From NCBI RefSeq assembly GCF_000253255.1, contig NC_015580.1:589001-653000 (forward strand): a DNA stretch of 64,000 nucleotides, written 5' to 3'. This stretch comes from Novosphingobium sp. PP1Y (GTDB lineage: Bacteria; Pseudomonadota; Alphaproteobacteria; Sphingomonadales; Sphingomonadaceae). The first letter of the stretch is position 1, and every line of letters begins with the position of its first letter. This document shows, piece by piece, positions 26,070 through 34,802 of the stretch. The translations under genes and the position numbers were made by a program. The notes beneath the pieces were generated by a model that searched no databases, was not told where the DNA came from, and saw only the letters and a list, made by a program, of their open reading frames with translations.

Positions 26070-28330
26070 AGACCGGCCTGGCCGCGGCACTGGCTGCGGT
26101 CGCGCTGGTGTGGCCGGCCCCGTCCCGGGCGGACGAGGCGCCGCTGATCACGGTCGTCGCGCCCGGCGGCGCGATCGACCTCGACGAAGCCCGGGTCATC
26201 GATGCCCGGGCGCTCGATGCCGCGGCCCGGCCCGACCTTGGCCGCGCGCTGGAGCGAAAGGTACCGGGCCTTACTCTGGGCGGGGCGACCGGCAATGCCT
26301 GGCAGCCATCGATCGGTTGGCGCGGCTTTTCCGCTTCGCCGCTTCAGGGCGCGGAGCAGGGCCTTGCCGTCTATCTCGACGGCGTGCGCTTCAACCAGCC
26401 TTTCGGCGATGTCGTGCTTGTCGACCTGCTGCCCGAGGCGGCACTGGCGCGCGCGCGGCTCACCGAAGCGAGCCCGGTCCATGGCCGCAATGCGCTGGCC
26501 GGATCGCTGCTGCTTGAAACCCACGACGGCACGACACTGCACGGTCTGCGGCTCGCGCTCGACCGGGATAGCTTGGGCAGCATCGGAGGAATCGCGTCGG
26601 CCGGGCTTGGCGACGCGGATTCGAGCGTCCTGCTGGTAGCCGACCGGCGCGACGACGAGGGCTGGCGCGATGCCAGCCCCTCGCGGCTGGATCGGCTTTT
26701 CGCCAAGGGATTGCACGCCGGGCAGGGCTGGGGGCTGGAGGTACAGGCGCTGGCGGCCCGAACCCGCCTGACCGGCAATGGCGTTTCGCCGGTGGAACTG
26801 CTGGCCGCAGACTACCGCGCCGTTTTCACCCGCCCCGATACGACGCGCACGTCGTTTCTGCGCCTTGTCGCCGCGCCATACGTCGAACTGGGAGCGAGTG
26901 GACGGATCGAACTGCGCAGCCATTACCAGCGCCTCTCGCGACGAAGCGCCAATGGCGATCTTGCCGACTTCGGCCCCTGCGACGGCAAATCCGGATTCCT
27001 GTGCCTTGGCGACGAAGAAGACGGCTTTTCCGAGCCCCTGCTGTCGGGAGGGGCGGCGGTTGCCGTCGATCCCGCCGTCGCGGATTACGCCGTCTTCAAC
27101 CGTGGCCGCGAGCGTACGCACGGCGGCGGCGCGACGCTGCAATGGCTCGATGAGCGCGAGACCGATCGTGGCACGCGCCGGTTCGCCGTCGGCCTCTCGT
27201 GGGAGCGGCACCGCACACGCTTTCGCGCAGTCAGTGAACTGGGCGCGCTGGAGGAAGACCGATCGGTCGAGGCGCTTGGCCACGTACTCGCCTCGGCGGA
27301 CGGCGCGATCGCCCCGGTCGACGTGGATAGCCGGATGAGCGACCTGGCGCTGTTCGCAAGCGCCGAACAGCCGCTGACACGTGCGCTCACTGCCGAACTG
27401 GGCGCGCGCTGGGCACGCAATCGGGTCGAGCTCGACGACCGGCTCGGCACCGCCCTCGATGGCCGCCACCGCTTCGCCCGGATCAATCCATCGCTCGAAT
27501 TCGACTATGCCTTGCAAAAGAACCTGCGCGCGACGGCGGGTTTCGCGATGACCAGTCGCATCCCGACGCCTGCGGAGCTTTCCTGCGCCGACCCCGAAGC
27601 GCCGTGTACATTGGCCAATTTCTTCATCGCCGACCCGCCGCTCAGGGCCGTCACCGCGCGCAACTGGCATGTCGGTCTGGAAGGCGCGCCGGGGAGACTG
27701 GGCTGGCGCCTGTCTCTCTGGCGCGCGGATACGCGAAACGATATCCGCATGGTTGCCTCGCAAGTGCGCGGGCGTGCCTACTTCGCGAATCTCGGGCGCA
27801 GCCGCAGGCAGGGCGTTGAGGCGTCGCTGGAATGGCACCGCGATGGCTGGCGCCTGAGCGCGGGCTACGCCTTCACCGACGCCCGGTTCCGCAGCCCGTT
27901 CCTGTTGTCGAGTCCGGCCAATCCCATGGCCGACGCGGAAGGGACGATCGCGGTTGCGCGCGGTGACCGGTTGCCCGGTACGCCGCGCCATGCGTTGAAC
28001 CTCTACGCGGGCCGCGCGACGAACGCCTGGGAACTGGGCGCCGCGATGCGTGCGCGCACCGCGCAAGTGCTTATGGGCGATGAGGGCAACGACAATCCGC
28101 GCATACCTGGCTACGCCGTTTTCGACCTGTTCGGCAGGCTGACTCTGGCTCCGGGACTGGAACTGGCAGGCGAGCTGCGCAACCTATTCGACAAGCGCTA
28201 TGCGACCGCAGGGACCTTCGCAGAAATCGAAAAGATCGACCTTGTCGAAGCCCCTGGTGCCAGCGACCCGCGCGCCTATGCCCCCGGCGCGCCGCGCCGC
28301 CTTACGGTTTCACTGCGCGCGCATTTCTAG
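26066..28330 (+). CDS. TonB-dependent outer-membrane receptor (754 aa)
   Basis: GTG start coupled to the cytochrome b561 stop by four bases; the signal peptide KTGLAAALAAVALVW begins right after it, which fixes the start. Plug: LGRALERKVPGLTL, GWRGFSASPLQG and VYLDGVRFNQPFGD; barrel ends LFDKRYATAG and VSLRAHF. It is of the type without a TonB-box consensus that I can see. The substrate is unknown; metal chelate or cofactor uptake is a context-based guess. Confidence 0.88.
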   Translation: MKTGLAAALAAVALVWPAPSRADEAPLITVVAPGGAIDLDEARVIDARALDAAARPDLGRALERKVPGLTLGGATGNAWQPSIGWRGFSASPLQGAEQGLAVYLDGVRFNQPFGDVVLVDLLPEAALARARLTEASPVHGRNALAGSLLLETHDGTTLHGLRLALDRDSLGSIGGIASAGLGDADSSVLLVADRRDDEGWRDASPSRLDRLFAKGLHAGQGWGLEVQALAARTRLTGNGVSPVELLAADYRAVFTRPDTTRTSFLRLVAAPYVELGASGRIELRSHYQRLSRRSANGDLADFGPCDGKSGFLCLGDEEDGFSEPLLSGGAAVAVDPAVADYAVFNRGRERTHGGGATLQWLDERETDRGTRRFAVGLSWERHRTRFRAVSELGALEEDRSVEALGHVLASADGAIAPVDVDSRMSDLALFASAEQPLTRALTAELGARWARNRVELDDRLGTALDGRHRFARINPSLEFDYALQKNLRATAGFAMTSRIPTPAELSCADPEAPCTLANFFIADPPLRAVTARNWHVGLEGAPGRLGWRLSLWRADTRNDIRMVASQVRGRAYFANLGRSRRQGVEASLEWHRDGWRLSAGYAFTDARFRSPFLLSSPANPMADAEGTIAVARGDRLPGTPRHALNLYAGRATNAWELGAAMRARTAQVLMGDEGNDNPRIPGYAVFDLFGRLTLAPGLELAGELRNLFDKRYATAGTFAEIEKIDLVEAPGASDPRAYAPGAPRRLTVSLRAHF

Positions 28331-28336
28331 GGGGGG

Positions 28337-28525
28337 TCAGTTGGACGGTAACTGGCCGGTCTGGTCCAGCCGCCGCCACACTTCGTCCATGGGTTCGATC
28401 ACCGTGACAGTGCGGTTTTCGCCAAAGCGAATGCGCGTGCCATCCTCGACGGGCGTGATGAAAGTGACTTGTGTGGCATTGACGATGGCAGGCACCCTGT
28501 CGGTGGCGGTGAACTTCACGAACAT
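28337..28525 (-). CDS. Small FlbD-like protein of unknown function (62 aa)
   Basis: A 62-residue protein MFVKFTATD... with an all-beta appearance (NATQVTFITPVEDGTRIRFG) and a short C-terminal helix, resembling the FlbD fold but without flagellar genes nearby. The start with GGGAG six bases upstream is preferred over an ATG five codons earlier. It is convergent with the TonB receptor, seven bases apart. No function is assigned. Confidence 0.6.
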   Translation of the reverse strand: MFVKFTATDRVPAIVNATQVTFITPVEDGTRIRFGENRTVTVIEPMDEVWRRLDQTGQLPSN

Positions 28526-28669
28526 AAACGGCTCTCCCATTTGTTTGCGCTGACGCTAGCCTGATTTCGGGAAGTTGCCAGCGGCATTTCACTGGCTTTG
28601 CGCAGACGTGCATTTTCCGATGCGGCGGGCGTATGACGGGGACGATTGCGTCACGGCGAGGCGGGATGC

Positions 28670-28695
28670 GTCATCCCCGCCGGCGCGGGGATGAC
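28670..28695. repeat. REP-like palindrome (GTCATCCCCGC type)
   Basis: GTCATCCCCGC and GCGGGGATGAC, perfect 11-base arms around a four-base loop, 20 bases downstream of the leftward cytochrome gene. This is the classic short dispersed repeat of sphingomonads; a relative occurs at 36074. Confidence 0.75.
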
Positions 28696-28715
28696 GGGCA
28701 GGGACGAGCGGTCCC

Positions 28716-29312
28716 TCAACGTTGCTGCTTGAGGTAGTCGATGATGGTCTGCCGCTTGCCGGGGTCCTTGAGGCCGGGGAAGCTCATGCGGTTGCCCGGG
28801 ACGAGCGCGCGTGGGTTCTCGATCCACTTGTCCAGCGTCGCCGCGTCGAAGGTCAGTCCCGAATTCTTCAGCGCATCGGAGAAACCGAAGCTGCCTTGCG
28901 CCGCCTTGGCACCATAGACGCCGTAGAGGTTGGGGCCGAGCTGGTCCGGAGCGCCCTTGACTGCGCTGTGGCAGACTGCGCAGCGCGCAAAGGCGGCAGG
29001 CGGTGCGGCCTCGGCAACCTTGACCGGCTCGGCCAGCGGTGTGGCAGCGGGTGCCGGTGCAGGGCTTGGCTTCGGGATCGGCGTGGACCTGGCTTCGAGC
29101 GTGGCTGACGGTGTCGGCTCGGAAGTACCGGTCGTCGGCTCCGCCTCAGGCAATGCGCTGGCGACGGGTTCGACCGGGGCAACCGCCGCAGGGGCTGTTT
29201 CGGCTGCAGCGGCGCTGACCGTTTGGGTCGGTTCAGGGGCGGCTGTCTCGTTGCCGCCGGAACAACCGGCCAGCATCAACGCCGACAGTCCCGCAGCAAG
29301 GTGAAAACGCAT
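28716..29312 (-). CDS. Lipoprotein cytochrome c (class I)
   Basis: A 198-residue lipid-anchored cytochrome. Lipobox LMLAGC puts the acyl cysteine at residue 17. A long Pro/Ala/Glu/Thr tether (about 20-105) follows, then a class I domain with CAVCH (111-115) and the distal methionine in GNRMSFPG (Met176). The tether would let the heme domain reach partners across the periplasm. Site E upstream ties it to the alcohol regulon as a possible electron carrier between dehydrogenase cytochromes and the oxidase. Confidence 0.88.
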   Translation of the reverse strand: MRFHLAAGLSALMLAGCSGGNETAAPEPTQTVSAAAAETAPAAVAPVEPVASALPEAEPTTGTSEPTPSATLEARSTPIPKPSPAPAPAATPLAEPVKVAEAAPPAAFARCAVCHSAVKGAPDQLGPNLYGVYGAKAAQGSFGFSDALKNSGLTFDAATLDKWIENPRALVPGNRMSFPGLKDPGKRQTIIDYLKQQR

Positions 29313-29369
29313 GAGATTATCTCCCGGATCTGATGTTGGCGCAGGTTTCGCACGGTCGCCGGGATGGCC

Positions 29370-29385
29370 GCTATTGCACTTTGGT
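29370..29385 (-). promoter_or_regulatory. Site E: CCAARGTNCAATW element upstream of lipoprotein cytochrome c
   Basis: ACCAAAGTGCAATAGC on the minus strand, 57 bases from the cytochrome ATG. The flank GGAACCAAAGT is shared with site C and GGCCATCCCG with site A. It extends the regulon beyond the TonB genes. Confidence 0.7.
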
Positions 29386-29559
29386 TCCGTGCAGGACGCG
29401 GGAGGAGGAGGAGGAGGAAGAGGGAACGCGGGGCAGGACGGTCAATCCAGCGGGAATTGGTATTCCATACTTTCGGTCCGGTTGTGGACGCATGGCCTTC
29501 GGCGTTAACATGCCTCCATCGAATCCGGGCTGAAACCGGGCTCGCTTCAGGGATGAGCA

Positions 29560-30858
29560 ATGGACAATGAGCACGAGTTGCGCCGAACCGTTGTCGGCGA
29601 AATGCACTTGCGACGCTGGCCTCTCCTGGAAGCGCCGTCCCTTGTCATCCAACTGGTCCGGGTGCTCGATGCCGGGGACCGTGAGGCTGAGCGCCTGGCG
29701 CTGGAAGAGCTGCCTCGAGGGGCCTGGATCGATTGCGCCGACAATCCGCGCCATGTGAAGGGCCTGTTCTCGCCCGGCGTTGCCTTTACGCTGGAACGGC
29801 ACAGCGAGGCCAGCACGACCACTTTGTTCGTCAGGGATGGCACCCTCGAGGCGCTGTTCGCCCCGGCGCCGGAAAGCGACCTGGAAAAGGCGGTGGCCTG
29901 GGCCAATTCCCTGCCGGGCAAGTTGATTCGCGCGACCCGGCTGCTGCTGGTGGAGGACGAGGGCAAGGCGGGTGCGCTCCTGCCGCAGATCGGGATTGCA
30001 GATGACGAACTTGTATCCTGCCGTATCGGCACAGGGGAGGCGTTGGACGCCTCGGCGCGGATTTGGTCGGATTTTCGCCTGCGCGAGCAGGGCTTCGGCA
30101 TCCTCATCGTGGCGGCCAACGGGATGCTGCCCGCGGACCTGACCCGCACCGTGCAGCGCCTGCAGGAACTGGGCAACTATCGCAATCTCGCGCTGCTCGG
30201 GCTCCCGGTCGCACGCGAAGGCTGGAAGCGGCTCGATCACATCGAGGCGATGCTGGGCAAGATGAACGGCGCTATCGCGCGGCCCGAAGTGACCGACGAT
30301 TCGCTGCTGGAAGAAGTGACCAGCCTCTACATGGATCTCATCACCCACTCGGCCGAATGCGATTACCGGATGAGCGCGACCGAGGCTTATGCGACCATCG
30401 TCGAGGAGCGGCTGGTCGACCTTAACATCCGTCCATGCCCGGGGCACCTGTCGCTGACCGATTTCACCCAGCGCCGCTTCTTCCCGGCGGTGCGTACCTG
30501 CGCTGCCCATCGCCGCCGCGCCGAGCAACTCGCCCAGCGCACCGCGCAGTTCGTTTCGCTGTTCCGCACCCGGATCGAGACGCGCATCGAGAACCAGAAC
30601 GGGCGGCTCCTCGCCTCGATGGAGCGCAATGCCACGCGCCAGCTGCGTCTGCAGCAATTGGTCGAAGGACTCTCTGTCGTAGCCGTGAGCTATTATGCCC
30701 TGGGCCTGTTGGCGAAGCTGCTGGAAGGGGTGGAAAGCGTCGTGCCCGGCCTGCACGCCCACTTCCTGACCGCGTTGATGGTGCCGTTCGTGCTCGCCGC
30801 GGTGTGGCTCGGGATACATCACATGAAGAGACGGATTCTCGAGCCCATGGCGAGGTAG
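29560..30858 (+). CDS. DUF3422 family membrane-anchored protein
   Basis: A 432-residue protein of the DUF3422 family, common in alpha- and betaproteobacteria and of unknown function. A soluble N-terminal part (EMHLRRWPLLEAPSL start, typical of the family) with a coiled segment RIETRIENQNGRLLASMER near residue 345 is followed by two C-terminal membrane helices (about 365-385 and 400-420). AGGGA precedes the ATG. It is divergent from the lipoprotein cytochrome gene. Confidence 0.88.
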   Translation: MDNEHELRRTVVGEMHLRRWPLLEAPSLVIQLVRVLDAGDREAERLALEELPRGAWIDCADNPRHVKGLFSPGVAFTLERHSEASTTTLFVRDGTLEALFAPAPESDLEKAVAWANSLPGKLIRATRLLLVEDEGKAGALLPQIGIADDELVSCRIGTGEALDASARIWSDFRLREQGFGILIVAANGMLPADLTRTVQRLQELGNYRNLALLGLPVAREGWKRLDHIEAMLGKMNGAIARPEVTDDSLLEEVTSLYMDLITHSAECDYRMSATEAYATIVEERLVDLNIRPCPGHLSLTDFTQRRFFPAVRTCAAHRRRAEQLAQRTAQFVSLFRTRIETRIENQNGRLLASMERNATRQLRLQQLVEGLSVVAVSYYALGLLAKLLEGVESVVPGLHAHFLTALMVPFVLAAVWLGIHHMKRRILEPMAR

Positions 30859-30886
30859 CTTGTGACAATCCATGACAAAGGCTTCC

Positions 30887-30904
30887 CGGTCACGGGACTG
30901 TCAC
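30887..30904 (+). promoter_or_regulatory. Possible Pho box
   Basis: CGGTCAC-GGGA-CTGTCAC: two seven-base half-sites with 11-base periodicity, close to the PhoB consensus CTGTCAT/C repeat. It ends 24 bases before the start codon of the NTP-transferase gene. Flanking inverted arms CTTGTGACA (30859) and TGTCACAAG (30899) overlap it. Regulation by phosphate is inference. Confidence 0.35.
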
Positions 30905-30928
30905 AAGTGCGCGGCATAGGCGCAGGCC

Positions 30929-31786
30929 ATGGATGTTCGCAGTCTCTCGACCGATCAGGGCAACTTGCCGCAGCCGATCCGCCTGGTCGTTCTCGCCGGT
31001 CGTCCGCGTAAAGGGACAGATCCGCTCGCGCAGCGCTTCGGTGTGAGCCACAAGTGCCTGATCCCGCTCGCAGGAAAGCCGCTTATCGCGCATGTCCTGC
31101 AGACTGCAGTCAGCCACCCGCGGATCGCCAGCCTTGCCGTGTGTATCGAGCGCGACGGCTTCGAGCCGGTCTACGACGTCCTGACGCGTCTGCCCGGGCG
31201 CGGAACGGTGGCCCTGATCGAGGCACGCGATTCCCTGGCGGACAGCGTACACGCCGCGGTGGAGGGCTGGGACGGGGCAATCATCGTCACCACCGCCGAT
31301 CATGCGTTGTTGACCGGGTCATCCATCGATGCCCTGCTCGATACACTGGAAACTGCGGACATCGCCTTTGCCCTGACCCGGCGCGAATGGGTGGAGGAGG
31401 CCCATCGCGCAGGCCACGGCCATTATCTCAGGCTGCGCGACGGTGAATTCGCTGCCTGCGACCTTTACGGCATGTCAGGCCGCCAGGCCCTGCGTGCGAT
31501 CGAGGTGTTTCGCGGCGACCGGTTCGATCGCAGCGGCCAGCGCATCGCGCGCGCAACCGGGGCGCTTGGCCTGCTGCGGGTCATGCTCGGGCTGGAGACG
31601 CTCTATGGTGCGATTGCGCGGGCTTCCCGGCGCCTTGCGCTCAAGGTCGGTGCGGTCATTCTCGGAGATGGCAGCCAGGCGATCGACGTCGATGACGACC
31701 GCACATACGCTGTGGTACGCGATCTGCTTGAGACGCGCGAGGCCGAAGGGATCGAGGAAGACGTGCCGCAACTCGCTGTCGCCTGA
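30929..31786 (+). CDS. MobA-like NTP transferase domain protein
   Basis: A 285-residue cytoplasmic protein with the GT-A nucleotidyltransferase start LVVLAGRPRKGTDPLA, KCLIPLAGKPLIAHVL and a metal-site-like TTADHALL near residue 130. Such proteins make NDP-activated sugars, alcohols or cofactors, but the substrate here cannot be read. The signature GxGTRM is replaced by GRPRKGTD, seen in a subfamily next to phospholipid-type genes. A possible Pho box precedes it. Confidence 0.8.
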   Translation: MDVRSLSTDQGNLPQPIRLVVLAGRPRKGTDPLAQRFGVSHKCLIPLAGKPLIAHVLQTAVSHPRIASLAVCIERDGFEPVYDVLTRLPGRGTVALIEARDSLADSVHAAVEGWDGAIIVTTADHALLTGSSIDALLDTLETADIAFALTRREWVEEAHRAGHGHYLRLRDGEFAACDLYGMSGRQALRAIEVFRGDRFDRSGQRIARATGALGLLRVMLGLETLYGAIARASRRLALKVGAVILGDGSQAIDVDDDRTYAVVRDLLETREAEGIEEDVPQLAVA

Positions 31787-31864
31787 CGGCGGGGGCACAG
31801 CTCCTGCATCGATTTTCAGGATTGCCTGCCAAGGCTGAGGCGGGACTTGTTCCCTGGCCTCAGG

Positions 31865-31892
31865 CCCCTGAATTGTTTCGCCAATTCAGGGG
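31865..31892 (-). terminator. Hairpin after tRNA-Leu
   Basis: Perfect 11-base arms CCCCTGAATTG and CAATTCAGGGG around a six-base loop, directly downstream of the tRNA-Leu 3' end and 78 bases after the convergent NTP-transferase gene. It can end both transcripts. Confidence 0.6.
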
Positions 31893-31893
31893 A

Positions 31894-31980
31894 TGGTGCG
31901 GTCGAGAAGACTCGAACTTCCACGGGCTTTCGCCCACAACGACCTCAACGTTGCGCGTCTACCAATTCCGCCACGACCGC
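31894..31980 (-). tRNA. tRNA-Leu (anticodon GAG)
   Basis: Minus strand reads GCGGTCGTGGCGGAATTGG at its start and ends CGACCGCACCA, so the CCA is encoded. The acceptor stem of seven pairs is perfect. The anticodon stem CAACG/CGTTG encloses TTGAGGT, anticodon GAG. The long variable arm TGGGCGAAAGCCC marks a class II tRNA, as expected for leucine. The T-arm loop TTCGAGT is normal. Confidence 0.97.
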
Positions 31981-31988
31981 TAAATCAA

Positions 31989-32015
31989 ACGGGGCTTGGT
32001 TCGCACCAGCCCCGT
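31989..32015 (-). terminator. Terminator of the zinc-ribbon gene
   Basis: Arms ACGGGGCTTGGT and ACCAGCCCCGT (one bulge) around TCGC, followed on the minus strand by TTTGATTTA. It lies about 107 bases after the stop of the leftward zinc-ribbon gene and just upstream of tRNA-Leu. Confidence 0.6.
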
Positions 32016-32121
32016 GGCAGGAGCGCGCCATTAGCAAAGGGATTGGGGGGCTGCAAGCGCTGTTTCCGATAAAAATTCAAGGAGGCGAAATTAATTCGGG
32101 GTCGGTGCGCGCGAACCCGCC

Positions 32122-33006
32122 TTATTCAGGCTTCCAGCCGATCTCGGCAGCGGCAGCTGCCTTGGGAATGTCGGTCAGCGCTTCGTTGATGGTTACCATT
32201 TCGCCGGGCGCGAGTTCGCGCTTGGGCGGAACGATTTCCTTTTCGTAGACGATGCGTTCGCGATCGTCGCGCAAGACGACGAGCAGCGAAGGCACGTAGC
32301 GCGATTCGCTGCCGATGTTGCTGATCGTGCCGCTGACGCTGAAGAATTCGGTGCCGTCGGGCAGGGGCTTGCGATCCTGCCGCTTGCGCGGGAAGTCCAG
32401 CTGCAGGTCGGGCTGCGCCTTGGTGAAGCTCTGGCGCGGGATCGGCACCCAGTCGGGCAGGCCGAACCATGCCACGGCTCCGGTCAGGCTAAGAGTGGCG
32501 ACTGCGAAGACGCCGGCCGCGATGGTGCCGATCTTGGTCCAGTTGCGGCGCGGACGAAACGGCGGCGAAAAATCGAAGCTGGACGGGGACTCGTCTGCGT
32601 AGCGCGCACCGACGGTATCGTCGTAGTAGGAAGAGACCGTGCGCTGCGGTGTCCTGGGCGGTGCCGGCGGCAGCGGGGAATTTTCGCTGGCGAAGCTCGA
32701 AGTCCGCCCCGGTGCCACCGGCTCGGGTTCGCGTGCGGTTTCCGGCTCTGCGACGCCTGCGTCGGCCGGGCTTTCATCGGTCGCGCGCTCATCGGCCGCG
32801 GGCGTCCGCGCCGGTCGGGGCGGCGGGGTTTCCTGCACCGGGCGCTGGGCCGCGGCCTGCGCTTCGGTTTCGGCAAGGACGAGTTCCGGGCCTTCCTGGA
32901 ACCAGCTATGACGGCATTTGGCGCAACGAACCGTGCGGCCATCCACGCCGATGGCGCTGTCCGGGACGGCGTAGCGCGTAGAGCAGGCAGGACAGGCGAT
33001 GATCAT
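32122..33006 (-). CDS. MJ0042-type zinc-ribbon membrane protein
   Basis: A 294-residue protein. The N-terminal zinc ribbon has two cysteine pairs (IIACPACSTRYAVP and VRCAKCRHSWF). A Pro/Glu/Arg-rich linker (about 45-145) leads to one membrane helix (about 160-182), then a periplasmic DUF3426-like beta domain (VSGTISNIGSESRYVP). It is divergent from ftsE with a 143-base gap, a neighbourhood repeated in alphaproteobacteria. The role is unknown; a link to envelope or cell-division control is inferred. Confidence 0.88.
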   Translation of the reverse strand: MIIACPACSTRYAVPDSAIGVDGRTVRCAKCRHSWFQEGPELVLAETEAQAAAQRPVQETPPPRPARTPAADERATDESPADAGVAEPETAREPEPVAPGRTSSFASENSPLPPAPPRTPQRTVSSYYDDTVGARYADESPSSFDFSPPFRPRRNWTKIGTIAAGVFAVATLSLTGAVAWFGLPDWVPIPRQSFTKAQPDLQLDFPRKRQDRKPLPDGTEFFSVSGTISNIGSESRYVPSLLVVLRDDRERIVYEKEIVPPKRELAPGEMVTINEALTDIPKAAAAAEIGWKPE

Positions 33007-33149
33007 GGTGTCATGTTATAAGCACGGTTAGCTCGCGCGGGACAAGCTTCGGACATGTGGGTAGGCGGCCCAATGGCCTTTTTTCCACATTCAATGCTCG
33101 CTATAGGCCGCAAATCGCCCGTTCGGACCCGGACACACTGACGAACCAG

Positions 33150-33869
33150 ATGAGTATGACTGCGGACGGGGAAATCATTCACTTCGACAACGTGGGGCTT
33201 CGCTACGGAACCGATCGCGAGGTTCTCAGCGACTTGAGCTTCACCTTGTTCCCGGGGCGCTTTTACTTCCTGACGGGCGCCAGCGGCGCGGGAAAGACTT
33301 CGCTGCTGCGCCTGCTCTATCTTGCCCAGCGCCCTTCGCGCGGGATGATCCGCATGTTCGGGACCGATGCGATCACCATGCCGCGCAGCCGCCTGCCGGG
33401 GCTGCGGCGGCGGATCGGCGTGGTCTTCCAGGACTTCCGGCTGATCCCGCACTTGTCCGCCTTCGACAACGTCGCGCTGCCGCTGCGCGTGGCCGGCCAC
33501 CAGGAAAAGGACCTCGCCGGGCCGGTCCGCGACATTCTCGACTGGGTGGGCCTTGCCGACCGCATCGATGCGCGCCCGCCCACTCTTTCCGGCGGTGAGC
33601 AGCAGCGCGTGGCCATCGCCCGCGCCGTGATCGCGCGTCCCGCGATGCTGGTCGCCGACGAGCCGACCGGCAACGTCGACCCGGAGATGGCGCTCAAGCT
33701 GATGCGCCTGTTCGAGATGCTCAACCGCCAGGGCACCACCGTCGTCGTCGCGACCCACGATCTCGACCTGCTGCGCAAGGTGCCCGAGAGCCTGATCATG
33801 CGGCTCGACCGCGGCCGCCTGTCCGATCCGACCGGAGCGCTGCGCTACCCGCCGAGGAAGATGCAGTGA
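33150..33869 (+). CDS. ftsE: Cell division ATP-binding protein FtsE
   Basis: ABC ATPase of the divisome complex that controls peptidoglycan hydrolases through FtsX. The 239-residue protein shows Walker A GASGAGKTS, Q-loop VFQDFRLIP, signature LSGGEQQRVAIARA, Walker B MLVADEPTGNVD and H-loop ATHDLD. Two ATG codons two positions apart (MSMT) are possible starts; the first is given. An open frame continues upstream but does not look like family sequence. It overlaps ftsX by four bases (GTGA). Confidence 0.95.
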   Translation: MSMTADGEIIHFDNVGLRYGTDREVLSDLSFTLFPGRFYFLTGASGAGKTSLLRLLYLAQRPSRGMIRMFGTDAITMPRSRLPGLRRRIGVVFQDFRLIPHLSAFDNVALPLRVAGHQEKDLAGPVRDILDWVGLADRIDARPPTLSGGEQQRVAIARAVIARPAMLVADEPTGNVDPEMALKLMRLFEMLNRQGTTVVVATHDLDLLRKVPESLIMRLDRGRLSDPTGALRYPPRKMQ

Positions 33870-34792
33870 ACCTGCGCACCTTACTGGGCGGCGGGCGCCG
33901 GCTGATGGGCCGGGGCGAGGCCGAGCTGATCCCGCAGGGGCGCATGTCCGGGCCGATGCCCTGGGTCATCGCGATCATGGTGGCGATGACGGCCATTGCG
34001 CTTGCGGCAGGCCTGGCGCTGGGCAATGCCGTCAGCGCCGCGCGCGCCGAGATCGAGGGCGGCGTCACCATCCAGATCGTCGAGCCGCGCGCTGATTTGC
34101 GCGCAAAGCAGGCGAAGCGCGCGGTTGCGGCGATCAAGGACCTGCCGGGCATCGCCGGCCTGCGGCTGGTCCCCCAGACCGAGCTGGATGCCCTGATCGA
34201 GCCCTGGCTTGGCACCGGCATCGACGATGCGACGGGCACGGCGATCCCGGTTCCCGCGCTGATCGACGTGCGGCTGGACCGTCAGGCCACGCCAGCCCGG
34301 CTTGCCGCGATGGAGCAGGCAGTCATGCCGGTGGCGCCGTCCGCGAAGATCGATGCGCAGTCGAACTGGCTCAAGCCGGTGTTCGACGCGATGGTTTCGC
34401 TGCAATTGCTTGCCATGGTGCTTGTCGGCCTGCTGGCGCTTGCGCTCGCCGCGGCGGTGCTGCTGGCGGCCCGCTCTGCGCTCGGCGCGAATCGCGATAC
34501 AATCGAGATCGTTCACCTGCTCGGCGGTACCGATGCCCAGGTCGCGCGCGTCTTCCAGCGTTCGATCGGCTACGACGCGGCGGGCGGCGGGGCGGTCGGA
34601 CTGGTCCTGGCGATGGTGGTTATCTTCGCACTGGGCCGCCGCTTCGCCGGGCTGGGGGCAGGGCTGGTCGATAACGGCGCGTTGATCTGGAGCGACTGGC
34701 TGCTCCTTGCACTTGTCCCATTGCTGGCCACATTGCTGGCAATGGTCACGGCGCGGCTCACGGTGATGCACGCCCTGCGCAAGATGCTATAG
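33866..34792 (+). CDS. ftsX: Cell division protein FtsX
   Basis: Integral membrane partner of FtsE, 308 residues. It has four membrane helices (about 32-52, 175-200, 225-260, 275-300), a periplasmic loop after the first helix and the QLLAMVLVGLLALALAAAVLLAARSAL block followed by IEIVHLLGGTDAQVARVF, typical of the FtsX permease domain. GTG start inside the ftsE stop gives translational coupling. Confidence 0.93.
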   Translation: MNLRTLLGGGRRLMGRGEAELIPQGRMSGPMPWVIAIMVAMTAIALAAGLALGNAVSAARAEIEGGVTIQIVEPRADLRAKQAKRAVAAIKDLPGIAGLRLVPQTELDALIEPWLGTGIDDATGTAIPVPALIDVRLDRQATPARLAAMEQAVMPVAPSAKIDAQSNWLKPVFDAMVSLQLLAMVLVGLLALALAAAVLLAARSALGANRDTIEIVHLLGGTDAQVARVFQRSIGYDAAGGGAVGLVLAMVVIFALGRRFAGLGAGLVDNGALIWSDWLLLALVPLLATLLAMVTARLTVMHALRKML

Positions 34793-34802
34793 TACACACA
34801 AG

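Noticed and set aside
26027..28066. Minus-strand open frame opposite the second TonB receptor
   Set aside because: Shadow composition; the plus-strand gene has signal peptide, plug and barrel.
29440..29500. ACCGAAAG string near AATTCC (also at 13021) as a second shared promoter element
   Set aside because: The two copies differ in spacing and flanks, and only two are seen; similarity may be chance.
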